NCBI GenBank assembly: GCA_016191875.1
Contig: JACPVG010000029.1
Span: 208,237 to 272,236 of the forward strand
Reading direction: 5' to 3'
Origin: Chloroflexota bacterium
Lineage (GTDB): Bacteria; Chloroflexota; Anaerolineae; Anaerolineales; UBA11579
DNA length: 64,000 bases
Shown here: positions 47,467 through 56,140 of the stretch, in pieces
Layout of the letters: the number at the start of each line of letters is the position of its first letter
Position numbering within the stretch: position 1 is the first letter of the stretch
Notes under the pieces: model-generated
What the model was told of the DNA's origin: nothing
Database searches by the model: none
Seen by the model: the letters and a program-made list of their open reading frames with translations, nothing else
Translations under genes and position numbers: made by a program

Positions 47467-47643
47467 TCAGTGGTGGCGATCGTGCTGTTGATGATCGTCC
47501 CGGCTCATATATTTTTCCGGATCCTTGTCAAATGCTGCCTTGCAGCCCGGTCCACAGAAGAAGTACTTCTGCCCGCGATACTCAGAAACCAGAGTCGTAG
47601 TAGTTTCATCCACTTCCATTTTGCAAATCGGATCAATGGCCAT
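47467..47643 (-). CDS. YHS-domain protein with His-rich tail
   Basis: 58 residues from the ATG at 47643 with AAGGAG upstream. PICKMEVDETTTTLVSEYRGQKYFFCGPGCKAAFDKDPEKY is a full YHS domain with three cysteines. The tail HQQHDRHH could bind metal. YHS domains occur in copper and heavy-metal proteins; a second one is fused to the P-type ATPase at 56780. The function is probably metal handling. Confidence 0.85.
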   Translation of the reverse strand: MAIDPICKMEVDETTTTLVSEYRGQKYFFCGPGCKAAFDKDPEKYMSRDDHQQHDRHH

Positions 47644-48054
47644 TGAAGGCTCCTTTTTATAGGATTCGAGCACTGCCCAAAATATACCAACAATCTACAT
47701 ATTCTGGACGCGCCAAAAGATGCATACTGCCATAAGCCATTATGCTTATCGGAATACTGGCTTGATGTCGGAGTGACAAAAGCGAGGATTGCGAGTGCGA
47801 TCCGGAAAGACCTGGTTTGAGGTGGGTCTGTCACTTTCATAAGCCAAAACGCCTATGCATTTATAGCAACTTGGCGCTGGATACTCAACGAATGCCCCCG
47901 TATACTGAAATCCAGGAAATGCGCGTGCTCGTCGTTCCTGTGTTTGAACTGCACACTGGACTGGTCTTTCCCGCAGAGCAGGTCATCGCTCCAATGCTCG
48001 CCTGCGGGGGACTTCAGTTAGGAAACACCACATCCACGAGGTTTCAGATACCCT
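47644..48054. other. Intergenic stretch of about 410 bases
   Basis: A plus-strand frame (47817-48074) has no recognisable family and overlaps the start of lgt, so it is not accepted. The leftward promoter of the YHS gene must lie here. No tRNA, known RNA family or transposon end is seen. Confidence 0.45.
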
Positions 48055-48846
48055 ATGATCACCATTTCGATTGACCCAATCATCTTCCACATTGGCCACT
48101 TTGCGATTCGCTGGTACAGCCTGATTCTCATAGCCGCTATTTTGGTCGGCATCTGGCTGACGGCGCGGGAGGCGGAGCGCAAAGGTTTCAATAAGGATGA
48201 CATTTACCCTGCCGCCCAGTGGATTGTCATTGGCGGGTTGATCGGGGCGCGCCTATTTCACGTGCTTGATCATTGGCCACACGAATACGCGGCGAATCCC
48301 ATCCGCGCCCTGTACATCTGGGAGGGCGGGTTGGCCATATGGGGCGGGCTGTTCGGCGGACTGCTTGCAGGCGCGCTGATCGCCAGGCAGCGCGCCTGGC
48401 GCTTCCCCAGATTGCTGGACGCGGCCGCCCCCGGTCTGGTCTTGGCGCAGGCCATTGGCCGCATCGCATGCATCATTACCGGAGACGCGATGGGCAAACC
48501 CACGAACGGCCCATTCGGCTTTGCGTATACCAGTTCAAACGCGATGGTGCCGCAGCTGGGTGTGTACTATACGCCCATGCCCTTTTACGAACTCGTGGTC
48601 AACCTGGGGATATTCGCAGTGCTCTGGGAAATGCGCAAGCGTAACTGGTCTGATGGGAGACTGTTCCTCGTCTATTTGACCCTCTATAGCCTGGAGCGTT
48701 TCTTCCTGGCTTTCACCAGTTCCTATCGGGTCATCGCCTTCGGCCTGACGCAATCACAGATTATGGCCATTATTGGATTTGCCGTTGGGTCGGTCTTGCT
48801 GACATTCCTGCCGCGCCGGTTGAGGGCGCCCATGGCGCGGGGCTAG
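48055..48846 (+). CDS. lgt: Prolipoprotein diacylglyceryl transferase
   Basis: 263 residues with about seven membrane helices. Lgt landmarks: FAIRWYSLILIAAILVG, GGLIGARLFHVLDHW, YIWEGGLAIWGGLFGG, and the signature AQAIGRIACIITGDAMGKPT (a variant of GRIGNFINGE). It transfers diacylglycerol from phosphatidylglycerol to the lipobox cysteine of prolipoproteins, for example those predicted at 5634, 52828 and 56140 in this window. It stands alone. Confidence 0.93.
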   Translation: MITISIDPIIFHIGHFAIRWYSLILIAAILVGIWLTAREAERKGFNKDDIYPAAQWIVIGGLIGARLFHVLDHWPHEYAANPIRALYIWEGGLAIWGGLFGGLLAGALIARQRAWRFPRLLDAAAPGLVLAQAIGRIACIITGDAMGKPTNGPFGFAYTSSNAMVPQLGVYYTPMPFYELVVNLGIFAVLWEMRKRNWSDGRLFLVYLTLYSLERFFLAFTSSYRVIAFGLTQSQIMAIIGFAVGSVLLTFLPRRLRAPMARG

Positions 48847-48926
48847 GGTAATCGCCCAGTTGGTGGAAGGCGAAATGGGGAACCAGCAAGAGCATAAGAG
48901 TAGCGGCGACAAACACGATTGCTTGC

Positions 48927-49772
48927 TTACTGTTCCTTCCCTATCCGGCCGACTTGATAAAACACATACCCATAGGTGGCCCAAATTCCCCCCAGCACCA
49001 CCAGCAGCGTCAAAGCAAGGACCAGCGGAGGCGCGGGCGAAGATAGTGCTCCCAGGGGGTGTTCCATGGGCGTGCCGGTAACAGCCAGCCGCGCGCTGGT
49101 CTCTGCATAGGCGAGCCCATTGCCACCCTCGAACGACGCTGTTACCCAGATCTCCTGATTTCCTGCGGCGGGAATTCTCATCACGGCGCTGCCGTCATCC
49201 ATGGTGACCGGGGCACCCAGGTCCAATACCCCGCCCACAGATGTGCTCTGGGAAAAGACTATCGGAACGCCGCGCATTGGATTGCCGCGCGCGTCCATCA
49301 GCGAAACTCGCGCCAGCACGCTGCCATCGTTGCGGGGTTCAAGCGTGATAGTCAAGATTGACGCGGCGCCGGTGGCTCTCGGCTTCACTACCCTGATCTG
49401 CCCTCCTACCAGTCGTTCCATTCCGACACAGGGAACGATGCACAGGATGCGAAGTGTGCCCGTTTCTGTTGCGATGAAGGTGATCGTGGCGCGCGGGTTT
49501 TCTCGACTGACCACCACATCGGGGAGATCCAGCTCAAGTCCCTCAATGCGAATGATGTGCGGGTTGTCGCTCGCCAATCCAAGGTCGGCGTAGATGAACG
49601 TCAACGTGACTTCGTGACCGGCTTCAACTTCAACGGCAAAGTCCGGGGCGCCTTCAAATCCGAATTGTCCCACCGAGATGGAGATGCCCTGCGGATGAGC
49701 GTGAACTCGAAAAGGATGAAGGCTGGCAGCCAAAAGGGCAATGCTCAGGGCCAGCGATAGTCTGCGCTTCAT
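48927..49772 (-). CDS. Membrane-anchored cupredoxin-like protein of the NrfD redox module
   Basis: About 281 residues from the ATG at 49772, preceded by GGAGGTG. Signal peptide (about 1-26), then a beta-sandwich (about 30-135) with DNPHIIRIEG and ILCIVPCVGMERL. The His, the C-x3-C pair and the Met lie in cupredoxin-like order, but the second His expected at a CuA or type 1 site is not evident. An Ig-like domain (about 140-235) and a C-terminal membrane helix (about 250-272) follow. It is the last gene of a four-gene redox operon, 2 bases after nrfD. Electron carrier or copper-binding role is inferred. Confidence 0.7.
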   Translation of the reverse strand: MKRRLSLALSIALLAASLHPFRVHAHPQGISISVGQFGFEGAPDFAVEVEAGHEVTLTFIYADLGLASDNPHIIRIEGLELDLPDVVVSRENPRATITFIATETGTLRILCIVPCVGMERLVGGQIRVVKPRATGAASILTITLEPRNDGSVLARVSLMDARGNPMRGVPIVFSQSTSVGGVLDLGAPVTMDDGSAVMRIPAAGNQEIWVTASFEGGNGLAYAETSARLAVTGTPMEHPLGALSSPAPPLVLALTLLVVLGGIWATYGYVFYQVGRIGKEQ

Positions 49773-49774
49773 TC

Positions 49775-51376
49775 TCACACCTCCGGGGAAGCCGCAGCCG
49801 GCGTGTGGGCATGCCGGACCGGGACGGGGATTTCTTGGATGGATTCTCGCTGTTCTGTTTCCCAGACGCTTACGATTGGAAACAAGCGCGAGAAGAGGAA
49901 GTAAACCATTACGAAGCCGGCCATGGCTCCTGCCGTGATGCCCCACTCAACCCAAGTGGGCTGATAGAGGCCAATTCCCAGCGCCGGCTCGTGGGAAGAC
50001 AGATAGGGGTGCTGAAGCACGGGAACGACAATGATGTACCGTTTCAGCCACGCCTGGAGAACGATGAGGCCGGAGGCGATGACCGCGCAGGCGACGGGAC
50101 GGGCCTGCAATCTTGGGAGCAGTGATAAGGCGAACAGCCCTGCCCCTGCAATTCCTGCCCAAAGCAGATACGTCGCAATGTTCGAGTTCTGCGCGGGCAG
50201 GAATCGCGAAGCGCCAAGAGCGGCCACCGCCAGAACAGCGCCGCCAGCGCCGAGCGGAATGGGTCGCAACCACGGCACAGTCCGCGCCCGGGCCAACATG
50301 CCGATGGAGGGTAGCATCAGCAAAATAGCCGGCACGATAAGCCCAACGACCTGGGTAAACCAGAATACGGGCGCCAATCTTCCCGTGAAAAGCTCCATCA
50401 GCAAGGCGCGTTCCCCCAATTCCATCTTGTACGCTGCCGTGGCGTATTCGGCGAGGTTGAAATAAAGATATACGAGATCCAACACCAGAACAAGCGCCGC
50501 CATGTTCCTGAAGTGGAGCGGAGTGATGTAAGTCTCGAGGTGGTACATTCTGCGAAAGACCGCCATCGCCAGGACAACGGAGGCTGCCCCTGAAGCGAGC
50601 GCGCCGGCCACAAAATAGGGACCGAAAATCGTCGAGTTCCAGCCCGGGCGCAATGTCATGGCGAATATCCATGAAACCACCGTGTGTACCATAATCGCGA
50701 TGGGAAGGATCAGCACGGCCATCGTATTCATGGAATGCTCAAGGCGTTCGTGCTGCTCAGGTCGGGCCTTCCAACCCATGGCCAGCACCCGATAGAGCCA
50801 CCGCCGCCAGCCCGGAACGTTCACGAGTTTGTCGCGCATCAAAGCCAGATCGGGAATCAGCGGGAGGTACAGAAAGATCGACGATCCGACAAGGTAAGTC
50901 GTGATGGAAAGTATGTCCCACAGGATCGGCGATTGCAGGCGGCCATGGGAAATCAAGTTGGCGATCCGCTCGGGCCGGCCCAGATCCAGCAGCGGCATGA
51001 GCGCGCCGAACAACAGCGCCGCGAAGGTGATCGCTTCCGCCATGCGCGTGATCGGATAGCGCCATTTGGCCCCCGTCAGGCGCAGGATGGATGAAAGCAG
51101 CGCGCCCACGTGGCTGATGCCAATAAAGAAGACGAAGTTGGTGATGTACAGCCCCCAGGAAACCTGGTCGCGCATTCCCGTGACGACGAGACCCTCCCGA
51201 AGTTGTGTGGCGTAGGCATATAAGCCAAAGATACCCACAGTTGAACAGATCGCGAGAACAAGATATGTGCCGCGACCCCATTCCATGACAGGTTTGAGAA
51301 GTGCGTATTCGTGTTCGCTAAGCGCTGTTCCAGCACTTGCCTGGTGCATGGTATTGTTGACGGCTCGGGTTGACAT
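49775..51376 (-). CDS. nrfD: NrfD/PsrC-family quinol-interacting membrane subunit
   Basis: About 533 residues from the ATG at 51376 with AAAGG upstream. About ten membrane helices; early WGLYITNFVFFIGISHVGALLSSILRL and LLDLGRPERIANLI are the NrfD signature (the Gly-His and Asp-Gly-Arg regions). The C-terminal third adds helices as in ActC of alternative complex III. NrfD proteins exchange electrons between the quinone pool and an iron-sulfur partner and may pump protons. It lies between the 4x[4Fe-4S] protein and the cupredoxin-like protein. Confidence 0.9.
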   Translation of the reverse strand: MSTRAVNNTMHQASAGTALSEHEYALLKPVMEWGRGTYLVLAICSTVGIFGLYAYATQLREGLVVTGMRDQVSWGLYITNFVFFIGISHVGALLSSILRLTGAKWRYPITRMAEAITFAALLFGALMPLLDLGRPERIANLISHGRLQSPILWDILSITTYLVGSSIFLYLPLIPDLALMRDKLVNVPGWRRWLYRVLAMGWKARPEQHERLEHSMNTMAVLILPIAIMVHTVVSWIFAMTLRPGWNSTIFGPYFVAGALASGAASVVLAMAVFRRMYHLETYITPLHFRNMAALVLVLDLVYLYFNLAEYATAAYKMELGERALLMELFTGRLAPVFWFTQVVGLIVPAILLMLPSIGMLARARTVPWLRPIPLGAGGAVLAVAALGASRFLPAQNSNIATYLLWAGIAGAGLFALSLLPRLQARPVACAVIASGLIVLQAWLKRYIIVVPVLQHPYLSSHEPALGIGLYQPTWVEWGITAGAMAGFVMVYFLFSRLFPIVSVWETEQRESIQEIPVPVRHAHTPAAASPEV

Positions 51377-51389
51377 CACTCGACCTTTC

Positions 51390-52250
51390 TTATCCTTGGA
51401 AACCATCAGAATCATTCGCTGACAAAGTCCTGGGCGGCAAATACCACACTCGGGGCTCCGTCCCAAGTTCTTCGAGGTGGCGGTGGGCCGCCCCGCTGTC
51501 CAGCATCTCACTCAGGCGGTAGGTTTCCCCCAGACTGTTGGTAACGGCATCTTCGTGCTCGTCTCCGAAGTAGATGGCACCCTGTGGACAGGCGGCCCCA
51601 CAGGCGGGGATCTGCCCCTGGCGGGTCAGCGCCGGGCAAAATACGCACTTCTCGACCACCCCGCGCCGATGAGGAATGTTCGTCTCGACCGAATAGGGTT
51701 GGCTGAGTTCCAGTTCTGTGTGTGGAGGCTCGCCCCAGTTGAAGTAGCGAGCAGAATAGGGACAGGCGGCCATGCAGAACCGACAGCCGATGCACAGTTC
51801 CTGGTCGATCAGCACAATACCGTCAGAGCGCTTGTATGACGCGCCCACCGGGCAGACGTTGACGCAAGGTGGGTTGTCGCATTGCATGCAGGGCCGCGGG
51901 AAGAAATAGGCACTAGTCGCGCTTGAATGCTCCAGATTGTAGATCTTGATCCACTCCTGCCCCGGCGGCACGAGGTGCATGGCCGTGCACGCCTCGGTGC
52001 AGTTTCCGCAACCATCACAACGCGCCAAGTCAATGACCATTACCCAACGCCTGTTCTCGGCGCCGGGGTCTCCAGGGTGTGGCCCTTCAGCGAGCGTCGA
52101 CCTTGCTGCAGAGGCGACCGACACCCCTGCAGCCGAGGTCCCGGCCAGAGCGGCCCCTGCGCCCAGGAGCTTGAGAAGCTCTCGGCGCGCCAGGGGCTTC
52201 GTTTTGGCCGGTGTCATGGGTTTGCGATTCTTGGGTATATTCTCGGTCAC
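51390..52250 (-). CDS. Tat-exported four-cluster [4Fe-4S] ferredoxin subunit
   Basis: 286 residues. A twin-arginine signal (ARRELLKLLGAGAALAG) opens it; mature cysteines form four ferredoxin motifs: CDGCGNCTEAC, CMQCDNPPCVNVCPVG, CIGCRFCMAACPYSA, and CVFCPALTRQGQIPACGAACPQGA. This is the DmsB/PsrB/HybA family of electron-transfer subunits, here exported. It would pass electrons between NrfD and a c-type cytochrome. No molybdopterin catalytic subunit is encoded next to it. Two bases separate it from the cytochrome gene. Confidence 0.93.
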   Translation of the reverse strand: MTENIPKNRKPMTPAKTKPLARRELLKLLGAGAALAGTSAAGVSVASAARSTLAEGPHPGDPGAENRRWVMVIDLARCDGCGNCTEACTAMHLVPPGQEWIKIYNLEHSSATSAYFFPRPCMQCDNPPCVNVCPVGASYKRSDGIVLIDQELCIGCRFCMAACPYSARYFNWGEPPHTELELSQPYSVETNIPHRRGVVEKCVFCPALTRQGQIPACGAACPQGAIYFGDEHEDAVTNSLGETYRLSEMLDSGAAHRHLEELGTEPRVWYLPPRTLSANDSDGFQG

Positions 52251-52252
52251 TG

Positions 52253-52828
52253 CTAGTGCCCTTCTTCCAGCCCGAGCAGTTCCTTCAACTCATGCCGGGT
52301 GGTCCCGCTCTTGCCTGTTTCAACTGCCTCGAGCAACTCTTCATATATGGCTATTGCCGCCTCATCTGTGGCGATGGCCAGCGCCTGCCCCAGGTGGTTA
52401 ATCGCCGCCTCGCGATCCATATCCTCATAGTCTTCAATCGCCTCGTACGCCGCGACAAGATGTACCCGTTCTTCCTCGCTCGGCGAAATTTCAGGATGGG
52501 CTTCCTCGCCCGGCAGAGATGCAACGAACTCGGCAATCAACTGCAGGTCGGCATCAGAGAGCGCTTCGGATGCAATGGCTTCCATATCCCCGACGGGATT
52601 GCGGACCTGCTCGATCACTTCTTCAGCATCGTGGCCGCCAATCCCCGGCGCTTCATCTGTTCCGGTTCCGTCTTGGCCATGGCATTCGCCACAATTCAGG
52701 GCAAAGAGCGGCTGTCCTGCCGCTGCCCCGGAAATGGCTGCCGGCTGCGATGCAGGGGAATCCGCTCCACCACAGGCGGTCAGGATCAGGCTGGTCATGG
52801 TAATCAATGGGATTAGTCTGCGCCGCAT
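52253..52828 (-). CDS. Lipoprotein c-type cytochrome
   Basis: 191 residues from the ATG at 52828 with AGGAGA upstream. Lipobox LILTACGG; then a class I cytochrome c domain with one heme motif CGECH near residue 46 and a possible axial Met (VGDMEAIASEALSDADL). The C-terminal half (about 105-190) is an acidic helical region of unknown fold (REAAINHLGQALAIA), TPR-like. It is the first gene of the redox operon and is the probable electron acceptor or donor of the module. Confidence 0.9.
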   Translation of the reverse strand: MRRRLIPLITMTSLILTACGGADSPASQPAAISGAAAGQPLFALNCGECHGQDGTGTDEAPGIGGHDAEEVIEQVRNPVGDMEAIASEALSDADLQLIAEFVASLPGEEAHPEISPSEEERVHLVAAYEAIEDYEDMDREAAINHLGQALAIATDEAAIAIYEELLEAVETGKSGTTRHELKELLGLEEGH

Positions 52829-52960
52829 TGGAATCTCCTTTTGCCTATTGGCGTCTCCCATGTCGTGGGGCCCTTCGCGGAAAACCTCGCGCCGCATTCA
52901 ATGGGCGGTGTCGTACGGCTGCACGAGCGGGGAGAGCGCACGTCGTTGACTCTTGCACTC

Positions 52961-53013
52961 AGTGTAGCAAGCGAAGGTCTAGATTGGGTGTAGGAAGGGT
53001 GTGATTTGAGTGT
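52961..53013 (-). promoter_or_regulatory. Predicted response-regulator box and promoter of the redox operon
   Basis: On the plus strand GGGTGT, GGGTGT and GAGTGT begin at 52986, 52997 and 53008, an exact 11-base period as in PhoB/OmpR-type tandem sites. On the minus strand, a TACACT -10 box (52961-52966) lies 17 bases from the hexamer position (52984-52989) that the first repeat covers, so an activator there would replace the -35 contact. Related boxes occur upstream of the adjacent histidine kinase gene. Confidence 0.6.
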
Positions 53014-53044
53014 GGATTACCGGCGGGCTGGCCGATGGTTGTAG

Positions 53045-53740
53045 CTATTCGAACCGATAGCCAAATCCACGCTCGGTGAGGATGTGTTTTGGATTCCCGG
53101 GATCCGCTTCCAGCTTTTTGCGCAATGCCCAGATATAGTGTTTGACGTGTTCCATCTCACCCGCGTACGCCGCGCCCCAGACAATCTCCAAAAGCCTCTC
53201 GGTCGGCACGGTTCGGGGCGCGTTTTTGGCGAGCGCTTCCAGAAGGCGGTATTCGATCGGCGTCAAGTCGATGGCGTTGCGATCGATCGTTACGCGTTGG
53301 GCGCCAAGGTCAATGGTAAGATTCTCGCTCGCCACAATACGAGTGGGCGAATCGCCTCGGTTCGCACGCGCCAGAACTGCTCCAATCCTTGCAGTCAACT
53401 CGGCAAACGAGAATGGCTTCGTCACATAGTCATCTATCCCCAGGTGGAAGCCGCGTAACTTGTCAAACTCTTCACTCTTGGCGGTAAGCATGATGATCGG
53501 TGCCGCGGAGCTTTCGCGCAGGCGCTCACATACTTTCCAACCATCCATTTTGGGCATCATCACATCCAGCACCACGAGGGTTGGCTCGTGATCTGCAGCC
53601 ATACTCAGGCCGCGCTCGCCGTCATTCGCTGAGAGCGGCTGATAGCCGGCGGCGGCCAGATGTTCCGACAATAACGTTGTCAGCGTCAGGTCATCGTCGA
53701 TGATCAGTATGACAGGTGGGTTTACGCCGGATCTTGCCAT
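53045..53740 (-). CDS. OmpR/PhoB-family response regulator
   Basis: About 231 residues from the ATG at 53740. Receiver domain (about 10-125) with the acidic pair DDD, phosphoacceptor VLDVMMPK, Thr in MLTAKSEE and Lys in VTKPF. The C-terminal winged helix (about 135-230) has LTPIEYRLLEALAKN and HVKHYIWALRKKL. It overlaps the kinase stop by 19 bases and is the partner of that kinase. Its DNA-binding type matches the 11-bp repeats found between this gene and the cytochrome gene. Confidence 0.93.
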   Translation of the reverse strand: MARSGVNPPVILIIDDDLTLTTLLSEHLAAAGYQPLSANDGERGLSMAADHEPTLVVLDVMMPKMDGWKVCERLRESSAAPIIMLTAKSEEFDKLRGFHLGIDDYVTKPFSFAELTARIGAVLARANRGDSPTRIVASENLTIDLGAQRVTIDRNAIDLTPIEYRLLEALAKNAPRTVPTERLLEIVWGAAYAGEMEHVKHYIWALRKKLEADPGNPKHILTERGFGYRFE

Positions 53741-55143
53741 ATTGGCAACGCGAAAGAGAAAACGGCCCCGCCGGATGGATGGTTTTCCGCCCAAATGCGC
53801 CCGTTCTGCGCCTCAATCAGTCGCTGGCAAATGTATAGACCTAACCCATAGCCGTAGGCGGACTGCGAGTCTCCGCTGCTGAGACGGTAGAACTTCTCAA
53901 ACACACGATCGAATTGCTCGGGCGGCAGTCCTGCGCCACCGTCTCTAATCGATACAGTCACCTCACCGATGTCAGCCTTCAGGGAGATATGGATAGGTTC
54001 CCCTTTGGGAGAGTATTTGTCAGCATTGTCGAGCAGGTTAATGACCACTTCGACAATGCGGTCGTGGTCTCCCAAAGCCAGCGGGATATCGGGGGCGGAT
54101 TCAAATTCGATGGGATGTCCCTCCAGACGGGCCGAGACCTGCTTGATCGTTTCCTGAAGAATCGGACGAATCGAAACCGGCTCAACCTGCACTACGAGTT
54201 CTCCCGCTTCGATGCGATTTGTGTTGAGTACGTCACGAACCAGACGGTCCAGACGCTCAGTCTGCTGTTCGATGATCCCAAACATCCGTTTGCAGGTGGG
54301 GTGGAGGATATTGCAGTCCGTCTGCATCCTTTCCAGGGCGCCTTGCAGGTTGGTCAACGGCGCCCGCAACTGATGAGAAACGAGTGAAACGAAATCGGTT
54401 CGCACCTTGTCCAGGTGTTGCAAACTCTGGTTGGCTTCCGCCAGTTGCTCGATTTTCTCTGCCAGCTGGTGGGTGCGTTCCTCCACCTGCTGGTTCAACC
54501 GTTCATTCAGGATGCGAATCTCGTTTTCACGCTGCTTCCGAACGGTAATGTCGCGCACGATGAGCGAAATACCCTGCTCCCCGCCGGAGATGCGAGTCGC
54601 TGTAATCTCTGCCTGAAATTGGGAACCGTCCCTTCGAAAACACACGGCTTCGTGGCCGTGAACGACACCGGTGTTGGCAGTCTGTTCAAGCAGCCAGGCG
54701 CTTTCGCGCAAGGCAGCCTCGCCCATGCCAAAGAGCATGGCCAACTTCTGCCCCAGCATTTGATGCTCCTCCCTGGCAAACAGGCGGGCGGCGCCCATGT
54801 TCCAGGAATCGACCTCCCCTTGTATGTTGATGCCAAGGATTGCGTCTGCGGAAGCGTTGGTAATTGCAGCCAGCCGGTTTTTGTGGGCTCGCGCTTCCTC
54901 TTCGGCCTGGTTCTTCTCGGCAAGCCAGCGTCGGATCTGGCCAAGCGTCCAGTAAGCCAGCAGGGGGCCTGTAGTGCCGAAGAACAAGATTTCGGTCGCG
55001 AAATGCACGGGATCGTTGAAGGTGTTATGTACCCAGAGTGAAACGCCGAGTTGGTAGGCGAAGACGGATGCCATGAGCAGGGTGGGGACTGCCCATTGCA
55101 GGGCGGTTATCCGTCGATCTAAGTGCTGCTGGTAGGTATTCAT
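53722..55143 (-). CDS. Membrane sensor histidine kinase with PAS domain
   Basis: 473 residues. Two membrane helices (about 15-36 and 46-66), a coiled coil, and a PAS domain (about 90-210, AITNASADAILGINIQGEVDSWN and VRDITVRK). A long coiled coil precedes the HisKA box FVSLVSHQLRAPLTNL and the HATPase domain with N, G1 and G2 boxes (VVINLLDNADKYS, IRDGGAGLPPEQ, YGYGLGLYICQRLIEA). The extracytoplasmic loop is short, so PAS or membrane state, perhaps redox, is the likelier input. It precedes the response regulator and the redox operon. Confidence 0.92.
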   Translation of the reverse strand: MNTYQQHLDRRITALQWAVPTLLMASVFAYQLGVSLWVHNTFNDPVHFATEILFFGTTGPLLAYWTLGQIRRWLAEKNQAEEEARAHKNRLAAITNASADAILGINIQGEVDSWNMGAARLFAREEHQMLGQKLAMLFGMGEAALRESAWLLEQTANTGVVHGHEAVCFRRDGSQFQAEITATRISGGEQGISLIVRDITVRKQRENEIRILNERLNQQVEERTHQLAEKIEQLAEANQSLQHLDKVRTDFVSLVSHQLRAPLTNLQGALERMQTDCNILHPTCKRMFGIIEQQTERLDRLVRDVLNTNRIEAGELVVQVEPVSIRPILQETIKQVSARLEGHPIEFESAPDIPLALGDHDRIVEVVINLLDNADKYSPKGEPIHISLKADIGEVTVSIRDGGAGLPPEQFDRVFEKFYRLSSGDSQSAYGYGLGLYICQRLIEAQNGRIWAENHPSGGAVFSFALPIWQDPA

Positions 55144-55191
55144 GCTACCCTCCCTCAGCCCACCAGGGCTGCGGGTAGTGACAGGAAAGGC

Positions 55192-55217
55192 ATACCCATT
55201 CTACACCTTACACACCC
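55192..55217. promoter_or_regulatory. Possible response-regulator boxes upstream of the kinase gene
   Basis: ATACCC, ACACCT and ACACCC begin at 55192, 55203 and 55212. The first two are 11 bases apart, the third is 9. They match the inverse complement of the GGGTGT boxes at the redox operon. Autoregulation is possible; the evidence is weak. Confidence 0.3.
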
Positions 55218-55256
55218 TGCCAGTACCAATTCAAATCGACGCCACACGGCCCGAGG

Positions 55257-55500
55257 ATTGGCGTTTGCCTCTCCGATGGATGCGCGCGTCTATGACAAAG
55301 CTAACCGGCTCGCCCAGGCCGTGGACGGCCTGACCACCAACTACACGCTCGACCTAGCCGCCGGACTGACGCAGGTGTTCGCAGATGGGACTGAACACCT
55401 ACCTGGTTGGCCTGGGGCGGGTGGGGGAGCAGGACGATGAGTGGCAGTATATTATCACCTGGGCGATGCGCTGGCCTCCCGGACTTCAGATTGACATTCA
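55257..55500 (+). pseudogene. Rhs core-region remnant with frameshifts
   Basis: One frame reads VYDKANRLAQAVDGLTTNY and LDLAAGLTQVFADGT; after a frameshift another reads NTYLVGLGRVGEQDDEWQY; a third shift would give the LGDALASRTSD-like end. Together these are the conserved end of the Rhs YD repeats and the start of the Rhs core domain. No start or toxin tail remains. It lies beside the sensor kinase gene. Confidence 0.8.
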
Positions 55501-55547
55501 ACGGGTGACAGCGGCGCCAATCACGCCAGCGTGGCTAGGGAAGCAGA

Positions 55548-55578
55548 AAGCGGCCGCAGGTACCACCTGCGGCCGCTT
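55548..55578. terminator. Hairpin terminator
   Basis: AAGCGGCCGCAGG pairs with CCTGCGGCCGCTT around TACCA. On the minus strand TTTC follows; it serves the plastocyanin-like gene. Confidence 0.75.
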
Positions 55579-55597
55579 CGCGATTCAAGCTTCAAAT

Positions 55598-56140
55598 TTA
55601 CGGAGTCACGACCAGCGTTCCCACCATCCCGGCCGTATAGTGAACGCCATTGAGTTCAAAGCATCCAATCTCCCACTCGCCCACCATTTCCGGCGTGACG
55701 GTGAATGTGACGGTTGTCGAGTCTGAGCCCATGGGCTGGAAGACCATCAACGGCTCTTCGGCCGCGGGGGATTCCATGCCGCTCATGTCATGCCCTTCCA
55801 TTTCCCCGGCGCCCTCCTCGTCGTGCTGCATCAGCATGCCGCCGCCCATTACATCGGGGGTAACGCCGCCCATGTGCCAGAAATCAACGTTGTACCCATC
55901 AGGTTCCGAGCCGGTGTAATGGACATTTTGACCGACCATCATCTCATGGTCCAGCTGGCCCGTATTCTCCAGAATGAAGGTCACCTGCTGCCCGACTTGA
56001 AGCTCGATCTCGCTGGGCGTGAAAGCGTACTCGGTCATTTCGATGGTGATGGTGACAGGCTCCGGTGTTGGACGCTGGGCGCAGGCCGTCAGGGCCAGTG
56101 CAAGCAAAGCCAGACCGGCCAAAAGTCTTGCTCTTTTCAT
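55598..56140 (-). CDS. Plastocyanin-like cupredoxin lipoprotein
   Basis: 180 residues. Signal peptide with lipobox LALTAC (Cys20). The cupredoxin domain has VTFILENTGQLDHEMM (His ligand) and the late GCFELNGVHYTAGM with Cys, His and Met in type 1 copper order. Between them is a Met/His/Asp-rich insertion (MGGGMLMQHDEEGAGEMEGHDMSGM) that could bind further copper. It is probably a surface electron carrier or copper-binding protein and belongs functionally with the neighbouring copper genes and the redox module. Confidence 0.88.
   Translation of the reverse strand: MKRARLLAGLALLALALTACAQRPTPEPVTITIEMTEYAFTPSEIELQVGQQVTFILENTGQLDHEMMVGQNVHYTGSEPDGYNVDFWHMGGVTPDVMGGGMLMQHDEEGAGEMEGHDMSGMESPAAEEPLMVFQPMGSDSTTVTFTVTPEMVGEWEIGCFELNGVHYTAGMVGTLVVTP

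Noticed and set aside
47817..48074. 85-codon frame before lgt
   Set aside because: It overlaps the lgt start and shows no family, signal or ribosome binding site that would outweigh that.
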